Assembly (NCBI RefSeq): GCF_023638055.1
Contig: NZ_JAKRVY010000003.1
Location: forward strand, 236,043 to 300,042
DNA from: Natranaeroarchaeum aerophilus
GTDB lineage: Archaea > Halobacteriota > Halobacteria > Halobacteriales > Natronoarchaeaceae
Direction: 5' to 3'
DNA length: 64,000 nt
The position numbers and the translations under genes were made by a program. This document shows positions 35,062 through 44,282 of the stretch, piece by piece (position 1 is the first letter of the stretch; the number at the start of each line of letters is the position of its first letter). The notes below the pieces were generated by a model. It did not search any database. It saw only the letters and a program-made list of their open reading frames with translations, and was not told where the DNA came from.

Positions 35062-35928
35062 TCAAAGGGTATAGAGATCCTGTACCGGCTCCATCTCGCG
35101 TGCAGCATCAAGGGCCGCTTCGGCGTCAGCTTCGGTCTCCGTCGCGAGCGGTGTGTCTCCGTTGGTTCGTCGCCGCGCCGCTTTGCCGTACCAGCGAGCA
35201 CACTGGCGGTACTGGTTCGTCTTGGTTTTTGCGCTCTCAGCGGTCCGAACCACGTTTGTGGACTCGGCGAATCGCCGCGCCGTGTCGAACCCACTCTCTG
35301 CCTCCTCGAAGTAGTACTTTGCTTCGGCGAACGCCTCGGCCGCAACGCCCCAGTTCTCCCCCGCATACGCCGCCCGTGCGTTCTCCAGCTCGGACCGACC
35401 GTACCGGTAGTGGTCGTGTGCCGAACGGTATCGATCGATCGCCCCTCGGTCGTCCTGTACCGAGTCGACTGCGTCCCTGACCGCATCGATATCCGGCAGT
35501 TGAGACGGATCGTCCGTCGACCACGCATATCTGATCTCTTTGCGGTCGTCGACGACGAACACCGCCCGCCTGGCGAGTCGGTTGTGTCCCTCGTACTCGT
35601 CATGGAGAACCCCAAAAAGCTCGGCGATCCGGCCATCGTTGTCACTCAGCAGCGGAAACTCCAGGCCGTTCTGGCGGGCGAACTCGAGATGGCTAAAGGC
35701 GCTGTCGGTCGAAATCCCGAGGATCGATATCTCGTCCTGTAAGTTGAACAGATCGATATCACGGAGCGAGCAGAGTTCGTCGGTACATGTTGGACTGAAA
35801 TCGGCCGGATAGAATGCGAGAACGGTGAGTTGATCTGCTGCGTACTCACTGAACGTGAGCTGTTCGATCTCTCCGTTGACCGCCGCAGGCAGGGTGAAAT
35901 CGGGTGCCCTGGTTCCCTCGGTGAGCAT
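35062..35928 (-). CDS. Peroxiredoxin (AhpC/Bcp type) with C-terminal helical extension
   Basis: 288 residues. Thioredoxin-fold peroxiredoxin at 1-160: FYPADFSPTCTDELC with peroxidatic C48 and, five residues on, C53, the spacing of Bcp-type two-Cys enzymes; conserved P and T precede C48, and the catalytic Arg region follows. Reduces peroxides using thiol donors. Residues 165-288 form an extra Ala/Glu-rich helical region with repeated YAGENWGVAAEAFAEAKYYFEEA-type helices, resembling tetratricopeptide hairpins. This is about 120 residues longer than usual and is not a known catalytic part. Next to the D-lactate-type dehydrogenase on the same strand. Confidence 0.85.
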   Translation of the reverse strand: MLTEGTRAPDFTLPAAVNGEIEQLTFSEYAADQLTVLAFYPADFSPTCTDELCSLRDIDLFNLQDEISILGISTDSAFSHLEFARQNGLEFPLLSDNDGRIAELFGVLHDEYEGHNRLARRAVFVVDDRKEIRYAWSTDDPSQLPDIDAVRDAVDSVQDDRGAIDRYRSAHDHYRYGRSELENARAAYAGENWGVAAEAFAEAKYYFEEAESGFDTARRFAESTNVVRTAESAKTKTNQYRQCARWYGKAARRRTNGDTPLATETEADAEAALDAAREMEPVQDLYTL

Positions 35929-35966
35929 ATCTCACCGTGGGAGCGCGCGGTGTTAAGTGGTGGGGC

Positions 35967-38900
35967 CTAGTTACTCGCCAGCGCGTCTGCGACGCGTTCG
36001 ATCGGATGCGGTGGTTCGCCGTGCTGGGCCTCGTAGTCAGACAGCTGTGTCCGACAGGACGCCCCCGGCGCGACGACCTGCTCGCCCGGCGAGTCGTCGA
36101 CCTGCCCGAAGAGCGTGTCGGCGATCGCCTGACTCATCGAGTAGTGTTCGGCCTGATAGCCAAAGGACCCGGCCATCCCACAGCACGAGGAATCCAGTGC
36201 GTCGACCTCGTAGCCGGCCCGCCGGAGCACGCCGACTGCGTGGTGGTCCTTGCGTGTTGCCTTCTGCTGGCAGTGGCCGTGGTACGCCAGCGGCTCGGCG
36301 CTCGCGTCGAAGCTCATCTCCTGATCGAGCTCGAACCCGTCGATATACTCGCAGACGCCGTAGGTGTTGGCCGCGACGGCGTCGACGTCCTCGCCAGCAA
36401 GCAGGGACTGGTAGTCCGACTGGTACATGACGGCGTCGGACGGCTCGACCGTTACGACATCCCAGCCCTCTGCGATGAGCGGTGCAAGCGTGTCGACGTT
36501 CTCCCGTGCGGTCGACCGGGCGTGATCGAGCATACTCTTCGAGAACGCCGGGCGACCACTGTCGGTCACGTCGTCGGGGACCCGGACGTGGACGCCTGCG
36601 GCCTCCAGCGCCTCGACCGCGGCTTTTCCGACGTGTGGGTGCGTGTAGTCGGTGTAGGGATCGGCGATCAGCAGCGCCTTTCGCTCCGCATCGGCTTCCG
36701 CCACCGTGGATCCACCACGCGAGCGCATCCACTTTCGGAACGTCTTGCGGTGGAACGACGGGAGATCACGCTCGCGGGCGATTCCCATCGCCTGCTCGGC
36801 CATCCAGTTGGTTCCCGGAAGGCTCGTCGCGATGTTCGAGACTGGTGCAAACGTGCTCCCCAGTTTGAACAGCGTCTCGACGTTGGCGAAGAGCCGATCA
36901 CGCAGCGGGATCCCCTCACGCTGGTGGTACTCGTGGGTGACTTCGGCTTTGAGCTTCGCCATGTCGACGCCGCTCGGACAGTCGTTCTTGCAGCCCTTGC
37001 AGGCGATACAGAGATCGAGCACTTCGTTGACGAACTCGTCGGTGAACAGTTCGTCGGGCAGTTCGCCGTTCATCGCGTTCCGGAGCATGTTCGCCCGCCC
37101 ACGTGTCGAGGTGATATCCTCGTCGGTCGCCCGGTAGGTCGGGCACATCGTCCCGCCGGTCGTGTCCTGATGGCCCTCACACCCAGCACAGCCGTGACAG
37201 AGCTCGGCCATTCCCTGGAAGCCGTTGTCGTTCTCCCAGTTGAGCACCGGATCGAAGTCAGCATCGAAGCTATACTCGGGGTCGAACCGCAGGTTCTCGG
37301 TTGGGTCGGGGTCGCCACAGACGTTACCTGGGTTCAACAGCCCCTGTGGATCGAACGTCGATTTCAGGTCACGGAAGACGGTCCACAGCTGGTCGCCGTA
37401 GAGTTTCTTGTTCCACTTCGTGCGGGCGCGCCCGTCGCCGTGTTCGCCAGAGACGGAGCCATCGTACTCGACGACGAGGTCGGTCAACGCGTCGGAGATT
37501 TCGGCCATCGTGTCCAGCCCGTCCTGTGTCTTGATGTTCAGCAGTGGCCGGATGTGAAGGACGCCAGGTCCGGCGTGGGCGTAGTACGAGGCGAAGGTGT
37601 CGTGCTCGTCGAACACGTCCTGGATATCGGCGACGTACTCGGGGAGGTTCTCGGCAGGTACCGCCGTATCCTCGACGAACGGCCAGTGTTTTTCGTCGCC
37701 AGTCCGGGAAAGCAGGATCGGCAGGCCGGACTTGCGCATCTTCCAGAACTTCGCCTGCCGGTCGGGATCGTACGCCTCCAGCGCGTCGACGGCGTTGACC
37801 GGTGCGTCTGTGCTGGTCGGCTCGTCCGGTTCGACCTCGGCGTCGTGTGTGGGGAGCCGGTCGGCGAGCAGATTTGCCACCTTCTGTTTCCCTTCGGCGA
37901 CCGAATCCGCGTAAAACTCCACGAGCAACGTCGAGTCAGTCCCCTCGGGGAGTGTCGCAACGAGATCCGCGAACTGACCGGTATCCCGCGCCAGATCGAG
38001 CAAGACATCGTCCATCACCTCGACGGCGGCGGGATCGTGTTCGAGAATCGGCGCGACGTCTTCCATCGCCGAGATGATATCGTCGTAGGTCAGGAGAACG
38101 ACCGAAGTCTCGGCCGGGATCGGTTCGAGGGAGACGTCCGCCGCCGTGACGATCGCAAGCGTCCCCTCGCTGCCTGCCAACAGCCGCCCGACGTTGACCT
38201 GTCCTCGCTCGTTGACGTCCTTGACCAGCCGATCGAGATTGTACCCCGAGACGTTGCGCTTGAGATCCGGGAACTTCGCCTCGATCTCGTCGGTGTGTTC
38301 CTCGAGGATCGACTGGACCTCGGCGTAGATCCGCGCTTCGAGATCGTCATCCCCGGCGAGCTCGTCGAGGTCTTCCACGTCGACCCAGCCGAACTCCGTC
38401 ACGGTACCGTCGGCCAGCACCGTTTCGACTGATTCGACGTATCCGTCGGCTTTGTGATACTTCAGGGAGTGTGCGCCAGTCGTATTGTTGCCGATACAGC
38501 CACCGAGTACGCTTTTGTCGCCCCACGCTGGATCAGGGGCGTACTTCAGGTCGTGTTCCTCGAGATGATCGTTGAGACGTGCAAGCGTGATTCCAGCTTG
38601 CGCTCGCGCGACTTCCTCGTCGGGATCGACAGAAAGAAAGCCGTTCATGTGGCGTTTGAAATCCAGCACGACCGCCTCGTTGACTGCCTGTCCGGCGAGG
38701 CTCGTCCCACCGCCTCGTGGGAGGACGGGAATCTCCCTGTCGGCACAGTACTCCATCACCGCGGCGACGTCCTCGGTCGAGCGCGGTGAGACGACGCCGA
38801 TCGGGAGCTGCTGGTAGGCACTTGCATCGGTGGCGTACAGCTGTCGGCTGTAGGAGTCAAATCGGACGTCCCCGTCGACCAGTGCTCCGAGGTCGTCAAC

Positions 38901-39005
38901 GAGGTCCGGCCGTTCGATCTCGCCACCCTGATAATCGTAATCGGCCCGCGGGTCGTCTGCTACATCGACTCCAGTCGTCGAATCTGATTGATAAGTGTCG
39001 CTCAT
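35967..39005 (-). CDS. FAD-linked, Fe-S D-lactate/glycolate-type dehydrogenase (single chain)
   Basis: 1012 residues, a fusion of a GlcD-type flavoprotein and a GlpC-type Fe-S protein. FAD_binding_4 at about 55-240 (VLPRGGGTSLAGQAVN, GCIGNNTTGAHS); FAD-oxidase C-terminal domain at about 270-540 (VSGEHGDGRARTKWN); 4Fe-4S ferredoxin part with CIACKGCKNDCP near residue 670 and CHGCAGCEGHQD near 605; and a C-terminal CCG domain (HGHCQQKA, SCCGMAGSFGY). Oxidises D-lactate or a similar 2-hydroxyacid and passes electrons to quinone, membrane-associated. A TATA-like TTTAAGTATATG lies 35-50 bp ahead. The exact substrate is undecided. Confidence 0.88.
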   Translation of the reverse strand: MSDTYQSDSTTGVDVADDPRADYDYQGGEIERPDLVDDLGALVDGDVRFDSYSRQLYATDASAYQQLPIGVVSPRSTEDVAAVMEYCADREIPVLPRGGGTSLAGQAVNEAVVLDFKRHMNGFLSVDPDEEVARAQAGITLARLNDHLEEHDLKYAPDPAWGDKSVLGGCIGNNTTGAHSLKYHKADGYVESVETVLADGTVTEFGWVDVEDLDELAGDDDLEARIYAEVQSILEEHTDEIEAKFPDLKRNVSGYNLDRLVKDVNERGQVNVGRLLAGSEGTLAIVTAADVSLEPIPAETSVVLLTYDDIISAMEDVAPILEHDPAAVEVMDDVLLDLARDTGQFADLVATLPEGTDSTLLVEFYADSVAEGKQKVANLLADRLPTHDAEVEPDEPTSTDAPVNAVDALEAYDPDRQAKFWKMRKSGLPILLSRTGDEKHWPFVEDTAVPAENLPEYVADIQDVFDEHDTFASYYAHAGPGVLHIRPLLNIKTQDGLDTMAEISDALTDLVVEYDGSVSGEHGDGRARTKWNKKLYGDQLWTVFRDLKSTFDPQGLLNPGNVCGDPDPTENLRFDPEYSFDADFDPVLNWENDNGFQGMAELCHGCAGCEGHQDTTGGTMCPTYRATDEDITSTRGRANMLRNAMNGELPDELFTDEFVNEVLDLCIACKGCKNDCPSGVDMAKLKAEVTHEYHQREGIPLRDRLFANVETLFKLGSTFAPVSNIATSLPGTNWMAEQAMGIARERDLPSFHRKTFRKWMRSRGGSTVAEADAERKALLIADPYTDYTHPHVGKAAVEALEAAGVHVRVPDDVTDSGRPAFSKSMLDHARSTARENVDTLAPLIAEGWDVVTVEPSDAVMYQSDYQSLLAGEDVDAVAANTYGVCEYIDGFELDQEMSFDASAEPLAYHGHCQQKATRKDHHAVGVLRRAGYEVDALDSSCCGMAGSFGYQAEHYSMSQAIADTLFGQVDDSPGEQVVAPGASCRTQLSDYEAQHGEPPHPIERVADALASN

Positions 39006-39160
39006 CGTACCCTCTGAATATCACCGATAATGTTCTTCATATACTTAAATGGGTCAAATGATCCCATCCTGTGAGAACCTACAGCCCCCTTGCGATCACG
39101 TGCGCAGTCGCTGATCGATCGTCGGAAAAACAGCGTCGATCGCTTCTAGCGCCTGTGGCG

Positions 39161-40195
39161 CTACTCGGGGACGAGCCCTTCGTCCTCGACGCGCATGATC
39201 GCCTCACCGTCAGCCAGGTTCGGGGCATCAACGAGCTTGAAGATCCGCTTCGATCCCTTGGACTTGCGCAGATAGACGCGGAACGTCGAGGTATGCCCAA
39301 GGATGTTGCCGCCGATCGGCTGGGTCGGGTCGCCGAAGAAGGAATCGGGATTCGAGGATACCTGATTGGTGACGAGGACGGCCGTATTGTTGAGGTCGCC
39401 GACGCGCATCAGGTCGTGGAGGTGCTTGTTGAGTTTCTGCTGGCGCTCGGCGAGCTGGCCCCGACCGACGTACTCCGCACGGAAGTGTGCCGTCAGCGAG
39501 TCGACACAGAGGAGGCGAGTCGGGAACTCGTCGTCCTGACTCTCGCTTGCTAGCTCCTTTGCCTTCTCGGCCAGCAGGATCTGGTGGTTGCTGTTGAACG
39601 CCTTCGCAACGTGGATGTTGTCGAGGAAGCTTTCCAGAAGCTCTTCCATCGCTTCGTCCTCGCCCGGCTCTCCCTCGATCTCGCGGTCTTCCATCGTCGC
39701 AGCGATGATCTCGTCGTCCAGCCCGCGGATCATGTCGTCGATCCGCTCGGGGCGGAACGTGTCCTCGCTATCGATGAAGATGGCGCTACCGTGGAGCCCG
39801 CCGTGCTCTTTGGGGAGCTGAACGTTCACCGAAAGCTGGTGTGTGACCTGTGACTTCCCGGATCCGAACTCGCCGTAGACCTCGGTGATCGACTGGGTCT
39901 CGACGCCGCCCGACAGCAGGTCGTCGACCTCGTCGATGTTGAAAGAGAGTTTGCCGATCTCCTCGCGGCGTTCGAGTACCTGTGCACCGCTCTCGAAGCC
40001 ACCGATATCTGCGGCTTTTCGTGCAGCCTGAATAATGTCCGAGGCTGTACTTTCGCCGACGTCGGCGGTGTTGCTCAGTTCGCCCGGACTGGCGACTGCC
40101 AGCCCCTGATACGAGTCGAAGCCGTTCTCCTGAAGCTTCTCTGCGGTTGCCGGACCGACGCCAGGGAGTTCCTCTAGATCCTCGTTTGCTGCCAT
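39161..40195 (-). CDS. radA: DNA recombinase RadA
   Basis: 344 residues, no intein. N-terminal helix-hairpin-helix domain (1-60), linker polymerisation motif including [13 protein letters not shown], Walker A GEFGSGKS (108-115), Walker [12 protein letters not shown], and loops L1/L2 with [18 protein letters not shown] and [19 protein letters not shown]. Forms ATP-dependent filaments on ssDNA for homologous recombination; essential partner of the RPA proteins such as the one at 3836. CATAAAC (40220-40226, read leftward as GTTTATG) lies about 27 bp ahead of the ATG, consistent with a leaderless transcript. Confidence 0.96.
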   Translation of the reverse strand: MAANEDLEELPGVGPATAEKLQENGFDSYQGLAVASPGELSNTADVGESTASDIIQAARKAADIGGFESGAQVLERREEIGKLSFNIDEVDDLLSGGVETQSITEVYGEFGSGKSQVTHQLSVNVQLPKEHGGLHGSAIFIDSEDTFRPERIDDMIRGLDDEIIAATMEDREIEGEPGEDEAMEELLESFLDNIHVAKAFNSNHQILLAEKAKELASESQDDEFPTRLLCVDSLTAHFRAEYVGRGQLAERQQKLNKHLHDLMRVGDLNNTAVLVTNQVSSNPDSFFGDPTQPIGGNILGHTSTFRVYLRKSKGSKRIFKLVDAPNLADGEAIMRVEDEGLVPE

Positions 40196-40503
40196 AGCTC
40201 TCCGTTGTGCCCGACCCTACATAAACCTCCGTTAACAGCATAGTGAAAGTGATAGCCGCCGCGGGGCGATCTTTGATTCTTGTCATCAGAATCCGAATGA
40301 AAGCAATCATCTGAAACAATCCGGCCAGAAAGGCCAATGATATATATGCATAGCATGGCCAGAGTAAGTGTGCACGATTGGCAAACTATCCACACCGGAT
40401 CGGTTGACTCCCCACCGATCATGGGCTTCGCGCAGCCGTTCACCGAGCGTTCACCCACTGCGTGTGGAGTCGGTATCATTGATCCTGCCACTACTATCGT
40501 ATC
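40196..40503. promoter_or_regulatory. Divergent promoter region between radA and GH13 gene
   Basis: 308 bp. Left end carries the radA TATA. A strong ATATATATGC element (40340-40349) lies 150 bp ahead of the GH13 start and would give a 5' leader of about 135 nt in that direction. GGCC/GGCC flanking (CCGGCCAGAAAGGCC, 40321-40335) forms a small stem beside it. A 50-codon frame from ATG 40355 ends on the GH13 start (ATGA) but begins upstream of the predicted transcript start. Confidence 0.4.
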
Positions 40504-43503
40504 ATGAGCAAGAACGAAGACGGAGCCGATCACGACTCTACCCCCCGAACGCATCGCCACCCGCATGACAAGCAAAACAATAGGCCCGATACGAAAGCCG
40601 AACAGTCCCACCATTACACCGGAGACGGCGCGGACTCGTATCACCCCGGACAGCCACGGGTCGTCACGGTCGGGACGGAGATCATCAACCCGGCCTTCGT
40701 GGGCGCAATCTACGGCAGTGACCACGGCGACTTCCGAAACAGGGACCATCTGAGCCCCCGGCTCCCCGTGCTTCGGCGCGATCCCGAGGAATACGACGCC
40801 GACGATTTCGAGTGGTCGATCGCGGAGCGCCCCGACGGCAGCACCGCCGAACTCGAGTTCGCGATGGCGACCAACGAGAACCAGCCTCGCTACGATCACG
40901 GTCGGGGCCACGTCACCGAGTTCGCGCCGGACGAACCCGGTCGATACACGCTTCGCCTCGACGCGCCGGATGGTACCCACGAACAGACGCTGTATGCCGT
41001 CCCCGAGCCGACCGATCCGGATGCCGGTCAGCCCCGCGTCGAACTCGACGCGAGGGTCGAGGACGACGAGTTCGTCGTCACCGCGACCCCGGCGCTCGCG
41101 CCGAGTCGTGATACACCCTCCCTTCTCCTCGACGTGACCTTCCTCGTCGACGATCGCGACCCGCTCGACGAGGACGACCTCGTGATCGACGACACGACGG
41201 CCCGCCTGTCCCTCGACGCGATTGAGGGGGAGTCGGCCCGTGTTCACGCAGTTGCGTACGATGGAAACCGCCCCAGCGTCGTTGACACCGTCGAACTCTC
41301 GCCCGATGGTGCCGTCTCGCTCCCGAACCGGCCACCCTCCTGGCTCGACGACAGCGTGATCTACGAGATATTCACGAGGTCGTTCCACGGCGAGCGCGGC
41401 GAGACCGATTTCGACGTCCTGAGCGAGCGTGTCGAGTATCTCGATGAGTTGGGCGTCGATGTCGTCTGGCTGACGCCGGTCGTCCCATCGGTCAGCGGCG
41501 GCGAAGATATCTCGAACGGCGGTCCCCACGGCTACGACACGCTCGATTACTTCGACGTGGCTCCCGACCTCACACCGTCGGGAACGACACCGATCGAGGC
41601 CTACGAGCAGTTCATCGATGCCTGTCACGACCGGGACATCAAGGTGCTGTTCGATCTCGTCGCGAACCACTGCGGGCGTGATCACGCGTTCTTCCAGGCG
41701 TCGATCGACAGCACTGCGGACCGATCGGGCCAGTGGCCCCACGTCGAATCGTGGGACGAGGACTCGAAGTACTACGACTGGTTCCACCGGGTCCACCAGT
41801 CACGGTACGACCGATCCGGTGATCGGGTCGAACCCGAGCCGCGGGTGACCGGCTTCTACGACCACCTCCACATGCCCAACTGGAACTACGACAATCTCGC
41901 GGTCCGTGAACATATGCTTGCGGTCGCTGACTTCTGGTCGGGCGAGGTCGGCGTCGACGGCTTTCGCTGTGATATCGCGTGGGGTGTTCCCCACGACTTC
42001 TGGAAGGACGTTCGCGAGGTCGTTCGCAAGAACGACAGCGAGTTCCTCATGCTCGACGAGACGATCCCCCACGATCCCTCGTTCGCCGAAAACGAGTTCG
42101 ACGCCCACTTCGACACCGACGACTACACCGAGACGGCCCACGCCATCGCCCGCGGCGAGGTCGAAGCCTTCGAGCTTCTCGAAGCGGTCAAAGCCCGCGC
42201 TGACAAAGGCTTTCCCGACTACACCCGGCTGCTCAACGCCACCGAGAACCACGACGAGAAACGGCTGCTGAACGAAGCGCTCCACACCGGCGCGTACGAC
42301 GACCCCGAGGGCATCCAGCGTGCCTGCTGGGCTGCAGGTGTCGCCCTGCCGGGCGTCCCCTTCGTCTACTACGGCCAGGAGCGGGCGATCAGCCGCCACG
42401 GTGAGAACCGCCACCTCGGCCCGGGAGACCCCCGTGAAAACGACGTACGTGCCGACGGAATGCAGCGCGCGTTCATGAACTGGGACGAGTACGACGAGGA
42501 ACACCTCCAGTTCTACAAGCAACTCATCGATCGGTACCACGACCTCGACGCGCTCAAACCCGCGGCCGGGCTAGAAGAGGTCTGGCATCGATCCGAAGAC
42601 AACGTTCTCGCGTTCGGACGGGACGCCGCTGCGCTCGATGAGGTCTCGGGTCCCGAGCGTGTCGTCGCAGTCGTCAACTTCGAGGATGGCGAACCCGGCC
42701 GAGTCGAACTTCCCGCAGCGGTCGGGACGACTGATATCATCACCGGCGAGGACGTTGCGGTCGAACGGACCGACACGACGACGACGATCGAGGTCGAGAC
42801 CATCGCCGTTCTCGAAACGCGGACGTTCGACCCCATCGGCGAGCCAATCGTCGAGTGGCGCAACGACAGCAAGTACCGGCGGCGAGACGCTTACGACATG
42901 CCGACTCACGAGACGTTCGACCAGGCGTGTTTCGACCTGCAGCGCTTCGAGGTCCGCGAGTTCGCCGACAGCTACCAGTTCGTCTTCGAGTTCGATTCGA
43001 TAGAGAACGTCTGGAACCGCGAGCGTGGCTTTTCAGTCCAGTTCCCGCAAATATACGTTCGCGACCCCGAGGCAGGCTACGGGGGACTCGATGCAGCGCC
43101 GGGGATCGACGCCAGATTCAAATCGGTGTATCAACACCGGATCCTCGCCCGGCCCGAAGGACTGGTCAGTGTCGAGACGAGTCACGGCTCGCTGGTCGGG
43201 ACCGGCGGCGCGGAAGCGCTCACCGACCGCGACGCCGTCCTCGTCTGGGTCGAAAAGGACGACCTGCCGGACCTTCGAGAAGCCGAACTCGTCCCGCTGG
43301 TTGCCGGATACGATGCGGAACACAAGTACGACGTGCGACAGACGACCGAACAGGCAACCGACTGGACCTTCGGTACCGGTCCGATCAGGGGGACGGCCCC
43401 GAACGTCGTCGATCTGATCACGCCCGCGGGCGTCGACCGCGACGACGCACTCGCTCCCTTCGTCGACGGGCTCGCGCGGATGCCCTTCCGGTCGGTCGAC
43501 TGA
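40504..43503 (+). CDS. Large cytoplasmic GH13 alpha-amylase-family protein with C-terminal glucodextranase-like module
   Basis: 999 residues. No signal peptide: the first 45 residues are a polar His/Asp-rich tail, so it is intracellular. An immunoglobulin-like N-terminal region (about 100-270) precedes the GH13 barrel at about 280-700. Family motifs: DLVANH near 384, GFRCDIAW with nucleophile D490, MLDETI with acid/base E519, and TENHDEKR with D584. So the catalytic set is complete, with cyclomaltodextrinase/maltogenic-type features. Residues 790-990 resemble the C-terminal carbohydrate-recognition module of glucodextranases (FSVQFPQIYVRDPEAGYGG). Probably processes maltodextrins inside the cell. 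Confidence 0.85.
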   Translation: MSKNEDGADHDSTPRTHRHPHDKQNNRPDTKAEQSHHYTGDGADSYHPGQPRVVTVGTEIINPAFVGAIYGSDHGDFRNRDHLSPRLPVLRRDPEEYDADDFEWSIAERPDGSTAELEFAMATNENQPRYDHGRGHVTEFAPDEPGRYTLRLDAPDGTHEQTLYAVPEPTDPDAGQPRVELDARVEDDEFVVTATPALAPSRDTPSLLLDVTFLVDDRDPLDEDDLVIDDTTARLSLDAIEGESARVHAVAYDGNRPSVVDTVELSPDGAVSLPNRPPSWLDDSVIYEIFTRSFHGERGETDFDVLSERVEYLDELGVDVVWLTPVVPSVSGGEDISNGGPHGYDTLDYFDVAPDLTPSGTTPIEAYEQFIDACHDRDIKVLFDLVANHCGRDHAFFQASIDSTADRSGQWPHVESWDEDSKYYDWFHRVHQSRYDRSGDRVEPEPRVTGFYDHLHMPNWNYDNLAVREHMLAVADFWSGEVGVDGFRCDIAWGVPHDFWKDVREVVRKNDSEFLMLDETIPHDPSFAENEFDAHFDTDDYTETAHAIARGEVEAFELLEAVKARADKGFPDYTRLLNATENHDEKRLLNEALHTGAYDDPEGIQRACWAAGVALPGVPFVYYGQERAISRHGENRHLGPGDPRENDVRADGMQRAFMNWDEYDEEHLQFYKQLIDRYHDLDALKPAAGLEEVWHRSEDNVLAFGRDAAALDEVSGPERVVAVVNFEDGEPGRVELPAAVGTTDIITGEDVAVERTDTTTTIEVETIAVLETRTFDPIGEPIVEWRNDSKYRRRDAYDMPTHETFDQACFDLQRFEVREFADSYQFVFEFDSIENVWNRERGFSVQFPQIYVRDPEAGYGGLDAAPGIDARFKSVYQHRILARPEGLVSVETSHGSLVGTGGAEALTDRDAVLVWVEKDDLPDLREAELVPLVAGYDAEHKYDVRQTTEQATDWTFGTGPIRGTAPNVVDLITPAGVDRDDALAPFVDGLARMPFRSVD

Positions 43504-44115
43504 TCACTCCCAGGGGTGTCGCCCCTCGCTCGGCCACAGCGGATACCAGTACTCCTTGTCCGGTTCGATCTCTAGCTCGCCGTCGAGGACGCTCTGTAGC
43601 TTGAGTTCGACCTGATTGTCCCGCTCGTGGCTCGCACCCGGCGTCGGCGCGAACGGGTAGAACGTCCCCCGGCGAAACGAGTAGATCCAGTCGCCGGGCT
43701 GGCCCTCGCGCTCGAAGGCAAAGACCGCCGCAAGCAGGCGCGAACCGTACCCCTCCTCGATGAACGTATCCGCCGCGAAGTAGACGTTGGTCACCAGATC
43801 CTCGAAATCCTCGTCGTCCTCGAAGACGACCCAGCGGTAGCCGTGATCGTCGTCGACAAAGCGGGAGACGGTCCCGGTCTCGGCCTCGCCTTCCGCGAGG
43901 ATCGACCGGACGTCGCTGACGGTCCCCGCGAACTCGTGGCTGTTGACGTCACCGAAACACAGCGCAGCGTAGCCCGTCGGCTCGAAGCCGAGGTTCGCCT
44001 CCATCGTCAGGTAGGCCGTGCTCATCCCGAACAGGTCGTCGGGATCGGCGTCGCTCGTTGCGTCCCGTTCGGCCCGAACCCCCAGCACGCTCCGGATGCT
44101 GTCGAGCAGTCCCAT
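43504..44115 (-). CDS. pspAB: PspA-associated protein PspAB
   Basis: 203 residues from ATG 44115; the frame extends 19 codons further without support. The start MGLLDSIRSVLG amphipathic helix and LFGMSTAYLTMEANLGFEPTG match the PspAB family, which is encoded beside PspA or HtpX in many prokaryotes and linked to the phage-shock, membrane-stress response. DHGYRWVVFEDDEDFEDLV and YGSRLLAAVFAFE are conserved core segments. No PspA or HtpX gene in this window, so it is an orphan locus here. Cytoplasmic or peripheral to the membrane. Confidence 0.85.
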   Translation of the reverse strand: MGLLDSIRSVLGVRAERDATSDADPDDLFGMSTAYLTMEANLGFEPTGYAALCFGDVNSHEFAGTVSDVRSILAEGEAETGTVSRFVDDDHGYRWVVFEDDEDFEDLVTNVYFAADTFIEEGYGSRLLAAVFAFEREGQPGDWIYSFRRGTFYPFAPTPGASHERDNQVELKLQSVLDGELEIEPDKEYWYPLWPSEGRHPWE

Positions 44116-44207
44116 TGGTCGTGAGTTGGTCGCCGTGGACATAATCCTGACCGTTCCCGGCGTGAAACCCAATCGCTTTTGAGAGGCGACCGGTTACGAG
44201 TGGGTGA

Positions 44208-44282
44208 GGGCACGTAGCTCAGTCCGGATAGAGCGTCGGACTTCTAATCCGACGGTCGTGGGTTCGAATCCCATCGTGCCCG
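44208..44282 (+). tRNA. tRNA-Arg (TCT)
   Basis: Acceptor GGGCACG (44208-44214) pairs with CGTGCCC (44275-44281). Anticodon stem TCGGA/TCCGA with loop CTTCTAA gives TCT, reading AGA codons. The T-arm is GTGGG-TTCGAAT-CCCAT with a final wobble. Discriminator G, CCA not encoded. As with the other tRNA-Arg here, the 3' part is repeated downstream. Confidence 0.93.

Noticed and set aside
35937..38432. 831-codon plus-strand open frame opposite the FAD/Fe-S dehydrogenase
   Set aside because: It mirrors a gene with full domain motifs on the other strand. High GC and strong third-position bias in haloarchaea keep such antisense frames open. The composition (Arg/Val/Gly/Asp repeats, no domain) is typical of a shadow.
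40174..41796. 540-codon minus-strand frame overlapping radA start and the GH13 gene
   Set aside because: Antisense to a confirmed GH13 gene; no motif, and crosses an intergenic promoter region.
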